DNA from: Fabrea salina
Taxonomy: Eukaryota; Ciliophora; Heterotrichea; Heterotrichida; Fabreidae
NCBI GenBank assembly: GCA_022984795.1
Contig: JALIHJ010000001.1
Span: forward strand, 62,001-126,000
DNA: 64,000 nucleotides
Direction of reading: 5' to 3'
The first letter of the stretch is position 1, and each line of letters begins with the position of its first letter. The position numbers and the translations under genes are program-made. The notes beneath the pieces are model-generated. The model ran no database searches. It saw only the letters and a program-made list of their open reading frames with translations, and was not told where the DNA came from. This document shows, in pieces, positions 27,700-36,376 of this stretch.

Positions 27700-30195
27700 A
27701 TGTCTAAGTCATACTATTCTTTCGGGTTGAAAACCAGCATAGGAGAAATAGTGCCTAACCACTGCAACTTTTTGACTTCACAAAACTGCCTATACACTTC
27801 AGGCAACAACAACCTTTTAGTTTGGAACACAAAAACTCAAGAACTAGTTAAGTCTTTACCTGGACCAGAGCTTATCACGAGTCTTGCACAAACCAACTCT
27901 AAAGTAGCTGCGGGCTTCAGGAACGGTCAAGTTTTAGTTTGGGACTCAAACACACTTAACCAAACACACGAGTTCTCAGGACACGAAGGAGCAGTGTCAG
28001 CCTTAGTTTTCTCAAAAGATGGACTAAGCTTGTACTCAGGCTCCTTCGACACAACGATAGTGGTGTGGGACTTAGTAGGGGACTCTCCACAAGTTAGACT
28101 GCAGTCACACAAAGACGCTGTGACGAGTTTAGTTATGGCGAAGGAGTACCTAGTTTCAGGCTCAAGGGACAAAATGGTCAAGGTGTGGGACTTGGACTCA
28201 GAGATGTGCATTCAAACCTTACTGCAGTCAAAAGAAGTTTGGAACCTGGACTTACACCAAAACAAACTTTACGTTTCAGGCAGAGACAAGTACCTTAACG
28301 TCTGGGAAACACAAAGCTGGACAGAACAAGGAAGCTTGAGCCGAAGCATGCCTAAAGGAAGAACTAAAGTTTTAGAAGTCCACAAATCAGGAGTGATTAT
28401 GGTGGGGTTTGCCTCAGGGATTGAGTTTTGGAGAGTCAAAGACGAAAAGGAAATGGAAAAGTTACTTAAAAGAAGAAGGAAAAGACTCAGAGAAAAACAC
28501 AAAGAAGGCGACCCCCAAATCGTTTTTTCAGACCACTATGAAAAGGTCTTTAGTTTTAATACTCAAGACAAAGTAGTGAGTGCAAGTTGGTTCAAGAAAA
28601 CACAAAAAAGCAAAACACACGAAGCCAAACTTAGCTTTGCTGTTAGTTACAACACTAACTTCCTAGAAGTTTACACCTTCGAAGTCAACTTAACAAGTAA
28701 CCTCAAAACTGGACCCAAACTAGAACTCCAACACAAGCTAGAAAAAGAAGGCCACAGGTCCTCAGCAAGGACTCTGAGTTTGTCAAGCGACAACTGGACT
28801 TTAGCTTCAGCTTCAGGCGAGACTCTTAAACTCTGGGACCTCGAAACCAACAAGTGCATAGTCACTCAAGAGTGCGAGTACGCTTTGAACTGCAGGTTTT
28901 TGCCTGGAGAAAGGTGCGTGCTAGTTACAACTAGGTCTGGAAAACTCCAAGTATTTGACGTGTTAAGCAAAACCAAGGTTTACGAAAAACAAGCACACGA
29001 AGGGCCTGTTTGGGGACTTGACTTTTTAGAAGACCTTGTAATCACTGGGGCTGCTGACCAAGAACTTAAGTTTTGGAGCCTTTCAAGCAAGTTCAAACTA
29101 AAACTAGTAGAAGTTTTCACTATGAAAGACGAAGTCCTGGGACTCAGAGTTTCGGACTGCAAAAGGTACATTTGCTGTGCTTTGTTGGACTCGACAATAC
29201 ACCTTCTGCACTCAGACACTAAGAAGCTGTACCTTTCGCTTTACGGACACAAACTGCCTGTGACTTCTTTCGACGTATCTGACGACTCAAGACTCTTGGT
29301 AAGTGGAGCAGCAGACAAGAACCTTAAGATCTGGGGAATGGACTACGGCGACTGCCACAAGTCCATTTTTGGTCACCAGCAACCAGTGACAAGTGTGGTT
29401 TTTGTGAGGGGAACTCACTTCTTTTTTTCGGGGAGCCGCGACAGACTCATAAAGTACTGGAACGCAGACACTTACGAGTGCATACTTAAGTTGCTCGGCC
29501 ACACTTCAGAAGTGTGGTGTCTAGCTATAAGCGCCAGAGGGGACTTTTTGGTGTCTTCCAGCAACGACTTGTCTATAAAGGTGTGGGCCCAATCACAAGA
29601 GCAAGTCTTTTTGCAAGAAGAGAGAGAAAAAGAACTAGAAGAAAGTGCCAAGCCGGAAGAAATAGGCTTAGTCAGGCCTAAAGGAGAAGCAGTTCCTTTG
29701 CTGCAAACTACAAGTCAAGCCTTGAAAAGCGGAGAAGCTTTAATGGAGGCTTTGGACATTGCTCGCCAGTACAAAGAGCACCTGGAGGAGGGCGGGGAGT
29801 CTTTACCTCCTCCTCACTTTGGAGGGCTGGACTCCAAAGGGTACATCTTCAAAGTCCTCAAGTCAGTTCCAAGTCCTTACTTGAACTCTGTGCTGCACTT
29901 GCTGCCTTTTGTGTACGCAAAGGACTTGATTGAAGTACTGGAGTCCTACTTAGACCAAGAAGTGGAGCTCTGCACCCAGTGCATCTTAGTGCTTGTCAAA
30001 ATACACGAAAGCACCATTATCACGAGTTCGCTGAATTCAGAAGAGTGGGTGGTCAAACTCAGCAAGCTCAAACACAAAATCCAAACCAACACTAGAACTA
30101 TGAAGGACTTGATAGGCAAGAACTGGGCAGGTTCCAAACTCATTCACAGAAGAATCAAAGAAGAAAAAACCTCATTAGACGCCCTAATAACTTAG
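27700..30195 (+). CDS. WDR3: WDR3/Utp12, U3 snoRNP (small-subunit processome) WD40 protein
   Basis: The 831-residue protein has two seven-bladed WD40 propellers (residues about 20-620; GHEGAVSALVFSKDGLSLYSG, ASASGETLKLWDLETNKCI, GHTSEVWCLAISARGDFLVS). A linker SNDLSIKVWAQSQEQVFLQE...EREKELEE is typical of WDR3. The C-terminal Dip2/Utp12 domain (about 710-831) reads LNSVLHLLPFVYAKDLIEVL and HESTIITSSLNSE. In yeast Utp12/Dip2 sits in the UTP-B complex and is needed for 18S rRNA maturation in the nucleolus. Motif content and order agree well with that family. No intron is seen. Confidence 0.9.
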   Translation: MSKSYYSFGLKTSIGEIVPNHCNFLTSQNCLYTSGNNNLLVWNTKTQELVKSLPGPELITSLAQTNSKVAAGFRNGQVLVWDSNTLNQTHEFSGHEGAVSALVFSKDGLSLYSGSFDTTIVVWDLVGDSPQVRLQSHKDAVTSLVMAKEYLVSGSRDKMVKVWDLDSEMCIQTLLQSKEVWNLDLHQNKLYVSGRDKYLNVWETQSWTEQGSLSRSMPKGRTKVLEVHKSGVIMVGFASGIEFWRVKDEKEMEKLLKRRRKRLREKHKEGDPQIVFSDHYEKVFSFNTQDKVVSASWFKKTQKSKTHEAKLSFAVSYNTNFLEVYTFEVNLTSNLKTGPKLELQHKLEKEGHRSSARTLSLSSDNWTLASASGETLKLWDLETNKCIVTQECEYALNCRFLPGERCVLVTTRSGKLQVFDVLSKTKVYEKQAHEGPVWGLDFLEDLVITGAADQELKFWSLSSKFKLKLVEVFTMKDEVLGLRVSDCKRYICCALLDSTIHLLHSDTKKLYLSLYGHKLPVTSFDVSDDSRLLVSGAADKNLKIWGMDYGDCHKSIFGHQQPVTSVVFVRGTHFFFSGSRDRLIKYWNADTYECILKLLGHTSEVWCLAISARGDFLVSSSNDLSIKVWAQSQEQVFLQEEREKELEESAKPEEIGLVRPKGEAVPLLQTTSQALKSGEALMEALDIARQYKEHLEEGGESLPPPHFGGLDSKGYIFKVLKSVPSPYLNSVLHLLPFVYAKDLIEVLESYLDQEVELCTQCILVLVKIHESTIITSSLNSEEWVVKLSKLKHKIQTNTRTMKDLIGKNWAGSKLIHRRIKEEKTSLDALIT

Positions 30196-30244
30196 CTTAA
30201 ATAAGATTGTTACAAGTGACTATTTTAGAGTTTTTCTAAAAAAG

Positions 30245-31171
30245 ATGCAAACAATGTTCGGACGAAAGCGAGCAGGAAAAGTAACACCAAGAAGCACGTT
30301 TTCGCACTCAAGAACCAGCAACTTTGCTGAGGAGGTGCTAGAACTCGAAGGCGAACTAGACTTCAACTGTTCACTTTCAACAGTGCAGCGCCTCATGCAA
30401 CTTTACACCGAAGCCATTGAATACTACGAGTCCATCAAAGACGCCAAGTACCTCCACTACCAAGAACGAATGCAGAAACTCCTCACTCGACACGACGTCA
30501 TCAGAATCATCAAAACTCCCCACAACGCTTCTGCCACTCCGCCTCCCCAAGACAAAGAGTTGATTGAAAAAAGAAAGGAGGAATCCCAAACCAAGCAGAG
30601 ACTCAGGTCCAGACAACTCAACTACCAACTCAACCCTCACCTCAGTGGCGAAAGAACTGCCCAGCAGGCGCTTAAAACCCACTCTAACGAAGCTTCAAAC
30701 CTCTCCCAACAACTCAGGCAGAACCTAAAGTCCCAGCACGACTCACTGAACTCCCGACTCAGAGAACGCCAAAGCAGGTCCAGAAACGCCAGCATGACTC
30801 CTGTGAGGCAACCCTCCAAAGACTTAAGATCCAGTTTTGCCCCCGAAAACCACTCGCGTCCCAGTCTCACTGAAGAAAGCGACAGGAGTGGGGGAATGCC
30901 TTCGAGCTCTCCTTTTGACTTGTTTGAGTCGCAAGTAGAAGCTATTATGGAAAAGTTCGTGGAAAGTAAAATGAAGGTAAGGAAAGAAATCGAAAGCAAG
31001 TACGAAGAAGAACTTGAAGAAATCAAAAAGATGGGCGACGCAAGTGTGTTCAAGAGTCTCTATGAAGAAATGAAGAAAAACAAGGAACAAGAAATAGAGA
31101 CTGCCATGAAGGACTTGGAAGAAAAAAGGAAGGCTGAAATCTCAGCTGTGAGAAAACAATTAATAAATTAA
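30245..31171 (+). CDS. Coiled-coil protein with conserved N-terminal helical block, unknown
   Basis: The 308-residue protein has a basic start (MQTMFGRKRAGKVTPRS), a globular-looking helix pair at about 38-80 (STVQRLMQLYTEAIEYYESI, HYQERMQKLL), a disordered Ser/Arg/Gln-rich middle, and a strong coiled coil from about 225 to the end (VEAIMEKFVESKMKVRKEIE). The YTEAIEYYESI block looks conserved, but I cannot name the family. A Met at residue 4 is an alternative start. The stop lies two bases before the next ATG. Confidence 0.65.
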   Translation: MQTMFGRKRAGKVTPRSTFSHSRTSNFAEEVLELEGELDFNCSLSTVQRLMQLYTEAIEYYESIKDAKYLHYQERMQKLLTRHDVIRIIKTPHNASATPPPQDKELIEKRKEESQTKQRLRSRQLNYQLNPHLSGERTAQQALKTHSNEASNLSQQLRQNLKSQHDSLNSRLRERQSRSRNASMTPVRQPSKDLRSSFAPENHSRPSLTEESDRSGGMPSSSPFDLFESQVEAIMEKFVESKMKVRKEIESKYEEELEEIKKMGDASVFKSLYEEMKKNKEQEIETAMKDLEEKRKAEISAVRKQLIN

Positions 31172-31173
31172 TA

Positions 31174-32217
31174 ATGGGATCGCTTTGTTCCAGGTACTCC
31201 GAAGAACTGCCTTGTAAAAAAGAAGACTTTTTAGAGTCCAAGATGATCAACACTTCTAACTTTAAGTTCGAAAAAGTAATAGGCAAAGGGTCCTTTGGAA
31301 GAGTAATGCTTGTAACCAAAAAGGACACAGGCAAACAGTACGCCATGAAAGTAGTCAACAAAGGGAGACTTATAGACCACAAAAAAAGACACCACACACT
31401 AACAGAAAGGTACTGTCTGGCTGAACTGAACAGTCCTTTCGTGGTTAAACTGCACTACGCTTTCCAAACCTCTGACAAACTGTACTTCGCACTGGACTTT
31501 ATGCAAGGAGGAGAACTCTTTTACCACTTAAAAAAACAGTCACGCTTCACCGAAGAAACCGCTAAGTTCTACGCAGCTGAAGTTTTGTTGGGACTGGAAG
31601 ACGTGCACTCGCAAGGCTACATCTACAGAGACCTGAAGCCTGAAAACATCCTTTTGGACAAAGAAGGCCACGTGAAACTAGCTGACTTCAACTTAGCTAC
31701 TAAACCTGAAGACGAAATCAACAAGAAAACAGTTTGTGGCACTCCGGAGTACATATCGCCTGAAGTACTCAATGGCAAAGAACAGAACCTCCAACTTGAC
31801 TACTGGGGACTAGGAATTCTGTTGTACGAGATGCTCGAAGGCAAGTCGCCCTTTTACTCCAAAAGTATAGACAAGTTGTTCCGCAACATTTCTAAAGCCA
31901 AGTACAGTGTGCCAGACAGGTTTTCGCCTTCTGCCAAAGACTTGGTTGTGAAACTACTAGACCCTTGCCCTGAAACCAGACTCTCCAACTCGGAACAAAT
32001 TAAGTTGCACCCTTTTTTCAAAGGCATCAACTGGGACTTGCTCCGCAGCAAACTCCTAACTGCCCCTATCAAAGTAGTGGTGAGCTTCGAAAGAGACCTT
32101 AGGAACTTCAACTACAACCATAAAGAAGACTTCACCCCAGCCCCTGACTGGGAGACTCCTGAAAAACTAGCTAACGTGTACGATAACTTCACCTACGCAG
32201 CTTCTTTAGCTAAGTAA
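31174..32217 (+). CDS. AGC-family Ser/Thr kinase, likely N-myristoylated, DFN variant
   Basis: The 347-residue kinase begins MGSLCSRYSE, a good N-myristoylation site with a neighbouring Cys for palmitoylation, so membrane attachment is likely. Kinase parts: GKGSFGRV (37-44), catalytic Lys59 (YAMKVV), YRDLKPEN with Asp153, DFN at 171-173 in place of DFG, and activation loop TVCGTPEYISPE. A hydrophobic motif NFTY lies at 338-341, as in S6K, PKB and SGK kinases. DFN is normal in the YANK/STK32 branch of AGC kinases, but the C-tail here looks more like S6K. Metal binding by DFN is still possible, so activity is expected. Confidence 0.88.
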   Translation: MGSLCSRYSEELPCKKEDFLESKMINTSNFKFEKVIGKGSFGRVMLVTKKDTGKQYAMKVVNKGRLIDHKKRHHTLTERYCLAELNSPFVVKLHYAFQTSDKLYFALDFMQGGELFYHLKKQSRFTEETAKFYAAEVLLGLEDVHSQGYIYRDLKPENILLDKEGHVKLADFNLATKPEDEINKKTVCGTPEYISPEVLNGKEQNLQLDYWGLGILLYEMLEGKSPFYSKSIDKLFRNISKAKYSVPDRFSPSAKDLVVKLLDPCPETRLSNSEQIKLHPFFKGINWDLLRSKLLTAPIKVVVSFERDLRNFNYNHKEDFTPAPDWETPEKLANVYDNFTYAASLAK

Positions 32218-32233
32218 TGTAGATTTACATATA

Positions 32234-33094
32234 TTAAACGTTAAACATAGGAGATTCTCCTTGTTTGAAAGGAAGAGCAAAGTCAGGAGCACAGCACCTG
32301 TTGTGCTTGCAAGCAGGAGTCCCTGGTTCCTGTAGTAAAGCTACTACTTCTGCTGGAATGGGTTCGCCTTCCCTGATCTTTTTAGAGTAGTTCTGGAGTC
32401 TCTTGAACTTCTTCACGTAAGCCCTGAGAAGTCCGACCTTGTCGTCTTTGTGTTCTTGGAAGTTGAACCCAAATTTCCTACCGAACCTCAGCTGCAGCAA
32501 GTAGTCGTCTAAAGACTTTTTAGAAATGCCTACCTTTGTGGAGGCTTCTTCTAAAGTCAACTTAACTACTTCTCCCTTGGTGTTGGGCATTCCGTTGTAG
32601 AGTTTCCGCCACTTGGAAACCTTTTCAATTATGTACCCGATCTTCCTTTCTTTTGTTCTGCGCGAAGACCTGTGTGTGGTTTCTTCTTCTTGTTTAGCCC
32701 TGATAGAAGGAGTGCTTCCTAGAGACACCACTGTGCCGAACTCGTTTTTGATTGCGCCTCTGCAGATAAGAGTCACCTTTTCACCCTCAAGTTCAAAGTC
32801 AGGTATCGAGATCGAAGAAGGCAGGGGGTCGTTTCCGCAGTACACGTTTAAGTGCGCTGTGGGCGAGTAGTACCAAATCATGGAGTTGTCAATTGGGTAG
32901 CCTAGGCTTTTGAGGTAGTTCACAATAGGAGCTAGCAGAGCTTCGGAAGCACAGTTAAAGACTAAGTAAGGTTCAGTGATTTCAGGAATTACCTCAGTTT
33001 CGTTGTTAGGAGGAGTGCCGAACTGCAGTTCAATGTCGATTTTGGAAGGACGAGTTCTGGGCGACTCTTCATTTTCAAAGGCATCAGAATCCAT
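32234..33094 (-). CDS. Conserved basic protein, possible DNA-binding (HTH-like), unknown function
   Basis: The 286-residue protein has a first half (about 35-115) with alternating strands and a likely small globular domain. Its most conserved-looking part is a basic helical block about 145-235: TKERKIGYIIEKVSKWRKLY, LTLEEASTKVGISKKSLDDY and LLQLRFGRKFGFNFQEH. LTLEEASTKVGISKKSLDDY has the look of a helix-turn-helix (Ala-x3-Gly-x4-Ser/Thr). I recall similar blocks in proteins of other ciliates, usually unnamed. A Cys/His cluster (CKHNRCCAPDF) lies near the C-terminus. A nuclear role is plausible but not shown. Confidence 0.7.
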   Translation of the reverse strand: MDSDAFENEESPRTRPSKIDIELQFGTPPNNETEVIPEITEPYLVFNCASEALLAPIVNYLKSLGYPIDNSMIWYYSPTAHLNVYCGNDPLPSSISIPDFELEGEKVTLICRGAIKNEFGTVVSLGSTPSIRAKQEEETTHRSSRRTKERKIGYIIEKVSKWRKLYNGMPNTKGEVVKLTLEEASTKVGISKKSLDDYLLQLRFGRKFGFNFQEHKDDKVGLLRAYVKKFKRLQNYSKKIREGEPIPAEVVALLQEPGTPACKHNRCCAPDFALPFKQGESPMFNV

Positions 33095-33528
33095 TTTACA
33101 ACGCGTAGTTAAAGTTATTAGTTTATTAAGGCTTCTCCGGTGCTTCGAAGGCCACTTCTAGTGCTTCTTGTCACTTCTCCTCACTCACTTCTACTTGTGT
33201 CTTCTTCTTGAGGCTTGCTTGAATTATGTCTTAGTTAAACCTACTCTGCACTTTTTATCGCGCACAAGTAGGCTTTACTTAACAACAGAAACCAAACTCT
33301 CAAAAGACTCGAACAGAAACAAACCTGTTAACAGTCGGCCACGGCTCGTTTTCACTGTATAAACCCAAACACACGACGACAGGTATAGGATCAGAAGCCT
33401 TGCTTGTTTCGGAATCCCAATCAGACTCTTTGCTCGTTCTCGGTTTTCTCTGGTGGACTTCTAATGCATCTTCGCCTTATTTTTTCAACCGGCTTTACAT
33501 TTTTGGTTTAAATATTTGTCAAGAAAGT

Positions 33529-33552
33529 GGTTTGGCTGCCCTGGGTTTGCCA
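33529..33552 (+). repeat. Direct repeat copy 1: GGTTTGG-N7-GGGTTTGCCA
   Basis: The flanks GGTTTGG and GGGTTTGCCA are identical to the copy at 33678-33701, while the seven central bases differ entirely (CTGCCCT here). The copies are 149 bp apart in the gene-free region. Confidence 0.75.
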
Positions 33553-33677
33553 TATTGCACACGAAAACTGACCCTGGATTCTGGAATCCCTTTGAAATGC
33601 TAAAAATGGGGACTTTCAAAATTCAGGCCCTAGAGTCTTACCACAGAGCAAACCTTAGGTTCTGAGCATAACCAGTT

Positions 33678-33701
33678 GGTTTGGAGAGATCGGGTTTGCC
33701 A
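33678..33701 (+). repeat. Direct repeat copy 2: GGTTTGG-N7-GGGTTTGCCA
   Basis: This copy has the central bases AGAGATC. Conserved flanks with a variable core of fixed length suggest a protein-binding site or an RNA element rather than a recent duplication. Confidence 0.75.
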
Positions 33702-33912
33702 CTAAGAGTTCTTAAGGTGTTTTTTTTTGAATTAGCGACTTAAATCCTTAAACTGGATTTTCTGATGATTACAGTTAGCAGTTCTAAGGTAAGTTTAATT
33801 TACGTAAAGGGGGAACTAAGACTTGGAGGTGGTTTCAGTGACTTGGAAGGGTCTGGAGTGCAGGTTAGACTGTAACGGGAAAGACTTTGCTCTACCTCAG
33901 AATAGGAATTAA

Positions 33913-34929
33913 ATGTCCCATTTTTGCCGGGATGAAGAAGAGCAGGTACAACTAATTATAGCCGACTCACTAAAACGCCAAATAGAAGAGTCCAAGAAAC
34001 AACTAAAAGACCTGAAACAAGCCCAGTGCACTCAGCTGCTCGAGTTCAAAACAAAACTTGACCAAAAAAAAGCCTTTGCAGTGCTAAGGACATTAAAGGT
34101 GCAGAAACAACTGCATGACTACAAAAAGTTTTTAGAAGAAAGCAGGAAGCAGTGGCAACTAGACTTCCAGCACAGCCTGAACTCCTTGCACCACTACTCA
34201 GTTTACCTCAAAAAAGAAAGACTCATCAAAAGCAAGTGTCTGGATGAAATGCACCAGGTACTTGTCTCTGTTGTAAAGACCACAAAACTCAAAGCTTTCT
34301 TTGAAGAAGAAACTACTGGCATGGCCAGAGAAGACACCTCTAAAAACTTCGAAGAAGAAACCACCTTAAAAGACTCCAGCCAAGAAAGACTGCTTAGCTA
34401 CCACCTCAAAGCTGCCATTGAAAACAGCTACAAAAGAAACCACTCAGAAACACTCAAAAACCGACTCGAAAGAATCAAAAACAACGTTAAGCACTATGCA
34501 GCCAAAAAAGCTCTGCAGCACAGAACTCTAGTTCTAGACCACTCCAAAGAAGTCTCTTTCAGCATTCCTTACGAAGAGTCCAGCGAAACTCTACAAAAGC
34601 CTTTAAGTGAGTCCCCAGGTAGCATTCTTCCAGAGGAATTTTCTTCTATTGAGTCTAACCAAATGAGTCAGTCACTCAGCATCAGCCCAATTAAACTCCA
34701 AGTGCAAAACGAGTCCAGCGAAATGTGCTTTGAAGAAGAAATCCAAGACCTTAGAGTTCCTGACTTTTCTGTCCACTCACAAATTGGTATTTTTAACCAG
34801 TCAGAGTCGAAACACAACGAGTGCTCCAACAGTCTAAACAGCGTAAGGAGGCTTGTGGAACCCTCTGCCAACAAACCCCAAAAGTCCTTTTGGAAAAAAC
34901 TTTGCTGTTGCTTTAAAAGTAAATCCTAG
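33913..34929 (+). CDS. Coiled-coil protein with Cys-rich basic C-terminus, unknown
   Basis: The 338-residue protein is helical and charged over residues about 10-150 (LKRQIEESKKQLKDLKQAQC) and 170-205, then becomes Ser-rich and disordered. It ends SFWKKLCCCFKSKS: three Cys among basic residues, a likely palmitoylation site for membrane anchoring. No enzymatic motif or family is recognised. The start is the first ATG after the long gene-free region; the stop is TAG. Confidence 0.7.
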   Translation: MSHFCRDEEEQVQLIIADSLKRQIEESKKQLKDLKQAQCTQLLEFKTKLDQKKAFAVLRTLKVQKQLHDYKKFLEESRKQWQLDFQHSLNSLHHYSVYLKKERLIKSKCLDEMHQVLVSVVKTTKLKAFFEEETTGMAREDTSKNFEEETTLKDSSQERLLSYHLKAAIENSYKRNHSETLKNRLERIKNNVKHYAAKKALQHRTLVLDHSKEVSFSIPYEESSETLQKPLSESPGSILPEEFSSIESNQMSQSLSISPIKLQVQNESSEMCFEEEIQDLRVPDFSVHSQIGIFNQSESKHNECSNSLNSVRRLVEPSANKPQKSFWKKLCCCFKSKS

Positions 34930-34952
34930 TTACATAACTTTATAGATAATAA

Positions 34953-36368
34953 ATGTCTGACCGCCGCAAATACTGGGCAAAGCAACTCGAAGATTGCATC
35001 AACAACAAAAACAAGCACGCTTTGCATGCAATCCTTTCAGAAGCCATTAAGTTCAAAACCAAGGTGAAAATCTCCTTTGAGTACTCTTATAAGTGCTCCG
35101 CGCACAAAGTCTACTTTCCTAGAGAAAGCAACTACTTCCCACTTGAAAACATTGATGATGTAAGGCAAATTCCTTGCCCTGAAAACCACTATGTGTGCCT
35201 AAAGTGCTTGGAATCCTACTTCAGGCCTCTTTTCGAAAAGCATCTTAATGACTACAACTGGGAGTGTCCAGGGTGTTTGGCTCTGAACATCCAAGGAAGC
35301 TACTTAGGAAACTATTTAGGAAACTGTGAAGATTTGATAACCGAAGTACTTGGTGAAGACTTTGTGAGTGAGAAGACTCAAGAAGTGGAGTCCAGAACTT
35401 TATCCATAACTACTCAGTCTACAGCAAAGTGTCACTTTTCTGAAAGTGCCAACTGCTCCTCTTTAGAGCTTCACCAAACCTGCACTCACAACCACAAGGT
35501 TTGCAAGGATTGCATTAATACTTACTTGCAGAGCAAAGTAGACACCAACAAAATACAGTGTCCTGCTGATGACTGTAAAAAGTACTTTTTGCACCAAACC
35601 ATAAGAGTAGCCCTTGATGAAAATAGCTACCTTCTGGACAAGTTCTGGGATACGCTTAACTTACCTGGAAGGAAGAAATTAGTTTGTTTGGGGTGCAACA
35701 AGAAGTTTGACACTGACGCTGAGAGCGAAGTAGCTATGTGCTCTTGTGGCAACACCATGTGCTCAAGGTGTGGAACTCAGTCCCACCCTGGTGCAACTTG
35801 CTTGGAGAGCTTCCGTAACACTAGGGAGTATCAGATGATTGAACTTTCAGAAGGCTCAACAAATCCTGAATTGAGAGACCAGTACAACAGAGCTGTGTTC
35901 GGGTTTGAAAAGTTTGTTGGAGGCGGCCGTAAACTTTTAAAGGCAGAGTTAGTGGTAAACCCTGAGTTACAGAGAAGATACAACTTGAAAAAACAAGAAC
36001 TTAACAAAAAAGCTGGTGAGAATACTGAAATGACTTGCTGGCACGGCTCAAACTCCCAAAATTATCCTTTGATATGCAAAGGAGGATTTAAGATTGGAGG
36101 CATTGATGGGCATCAAATTGCAATTGGTAAAGCTCATGGATATGGGCTTTACACAGGTATTCAGCCAGATACTTCAATCCACTATGTGCGTGGAACTAAG
36201 CAAGTGCTTTTGTGCAGAGGCATTAGAGGGATTGCAGGGATCAAGCCAGCAGGTTCACCTCAAGATTTAAACAATCCCTCTCAACACTGCTACATGCCCA
36301 GTAATTCAATGTGTATTTTCTTCAGCCCAGACCAAGTATTACCTGAATTCTTAATAACTTATAATTAA
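34953..36368 (+). CDS. RING-IBR protein fused to a PARP catalytic domain
   Basis: The 471-residue protein has a first Cys cluster at 48-108, a RING-like cluster at about 160-208 (CKDCINTYLQSK...CPADDC) and an IBR finger at 245-283 (CLGC...CSCGNTMCSRCG...H...C). Residues about 315-471 match a PARP fold: VNPELQRRYNLKKQEL, CWHGSNSQNYPLICKGGF with His364, GYGLYTGIQPD with Tyr400, VLLCRGIRGI, and FFSPDQVLPEFLITY. The third triad position aligns with Met453, not Glu, so poly-ADP-ribose synthesis is unlikely; mono-ADP-ribosylation is possible. RING2, which carries the catalytic Cys of RBR ligases, is absent and the PARP domain takes its place. Cross-talk of ubiquitin and ADP-ribose is inferred. Confidence 0.82.
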   Translation: MSDRRKYWAKQLEDCINNKNKHALHAILSEAIKFKTKVKISFEYSYKCSAHKVYFPRESNYFPLENIDDVRQIPCPENHYVCLKCLESYFRPLFEKHLNDYNWECPGCLALNIQGSYLGNYLGNCEDLITEVLGEDFVSEKTQEVESRTLSITTQSTAKCHFSESANCSSLELHQTCTHNHKVCKDCINTYLQSKVDTNKIQCPADDCKKYFLHQTIRVALDENSYLLDKFWDTLNLPGRKKLVCLGCNKKFDTDAESEVAMCSCGNTMCSRCGTQSHPGATCLESFRNTREYQMIELSEGSTNPELRDQYNRAVFGFEKFVGGGRKLLKAELVVNPELQRRYNLKKQELNKKAGENTEMTCWHGSNSQNYPLICKGGFKIGGIDGHQIAIGKAHGYGLYTGIQPDTSIHYVRGTKQVLLCRGIRGIAGIKPAGSPQDLNNPSQHCYMPSNSMCIFFSPDQVLPEFLITYN

Positions 36369-36376
36369 CTCTAAAA

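Larger units (their letters stand above)
33095..33912. other. 818-bp gene-free region between divergent genes
   Basis: This is by far the longest stretch without a gene. No frame with the local codon character or a plausible exon chain with 15-nt introns was found on either strand. It contains three CACTTCT words (33153, 33172, 33186), a direct repeat with a variable core (33529-33552 and 33678-33701), a GGATTC-TG-GAATCC inverted repeat (33576-33589) and a run of nine T near 33721, which could end an RNA polymerase III transcript on the plus strand. I tried U1, U2, U4, U6, U3, RNase P, SRP and tRNA signatures and recognised none. It may hold a non-coding RNA gene or long regulatory DNA. Confidence 0.6.

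Noticed and set aside
33780-33800. ACTTACCT on the minus strand as the 5' end of a U1 snRNA
   Set aside because: The sequence after it lacks U1 stem-loop order and an Sm site; a single 8-mer match is weak.
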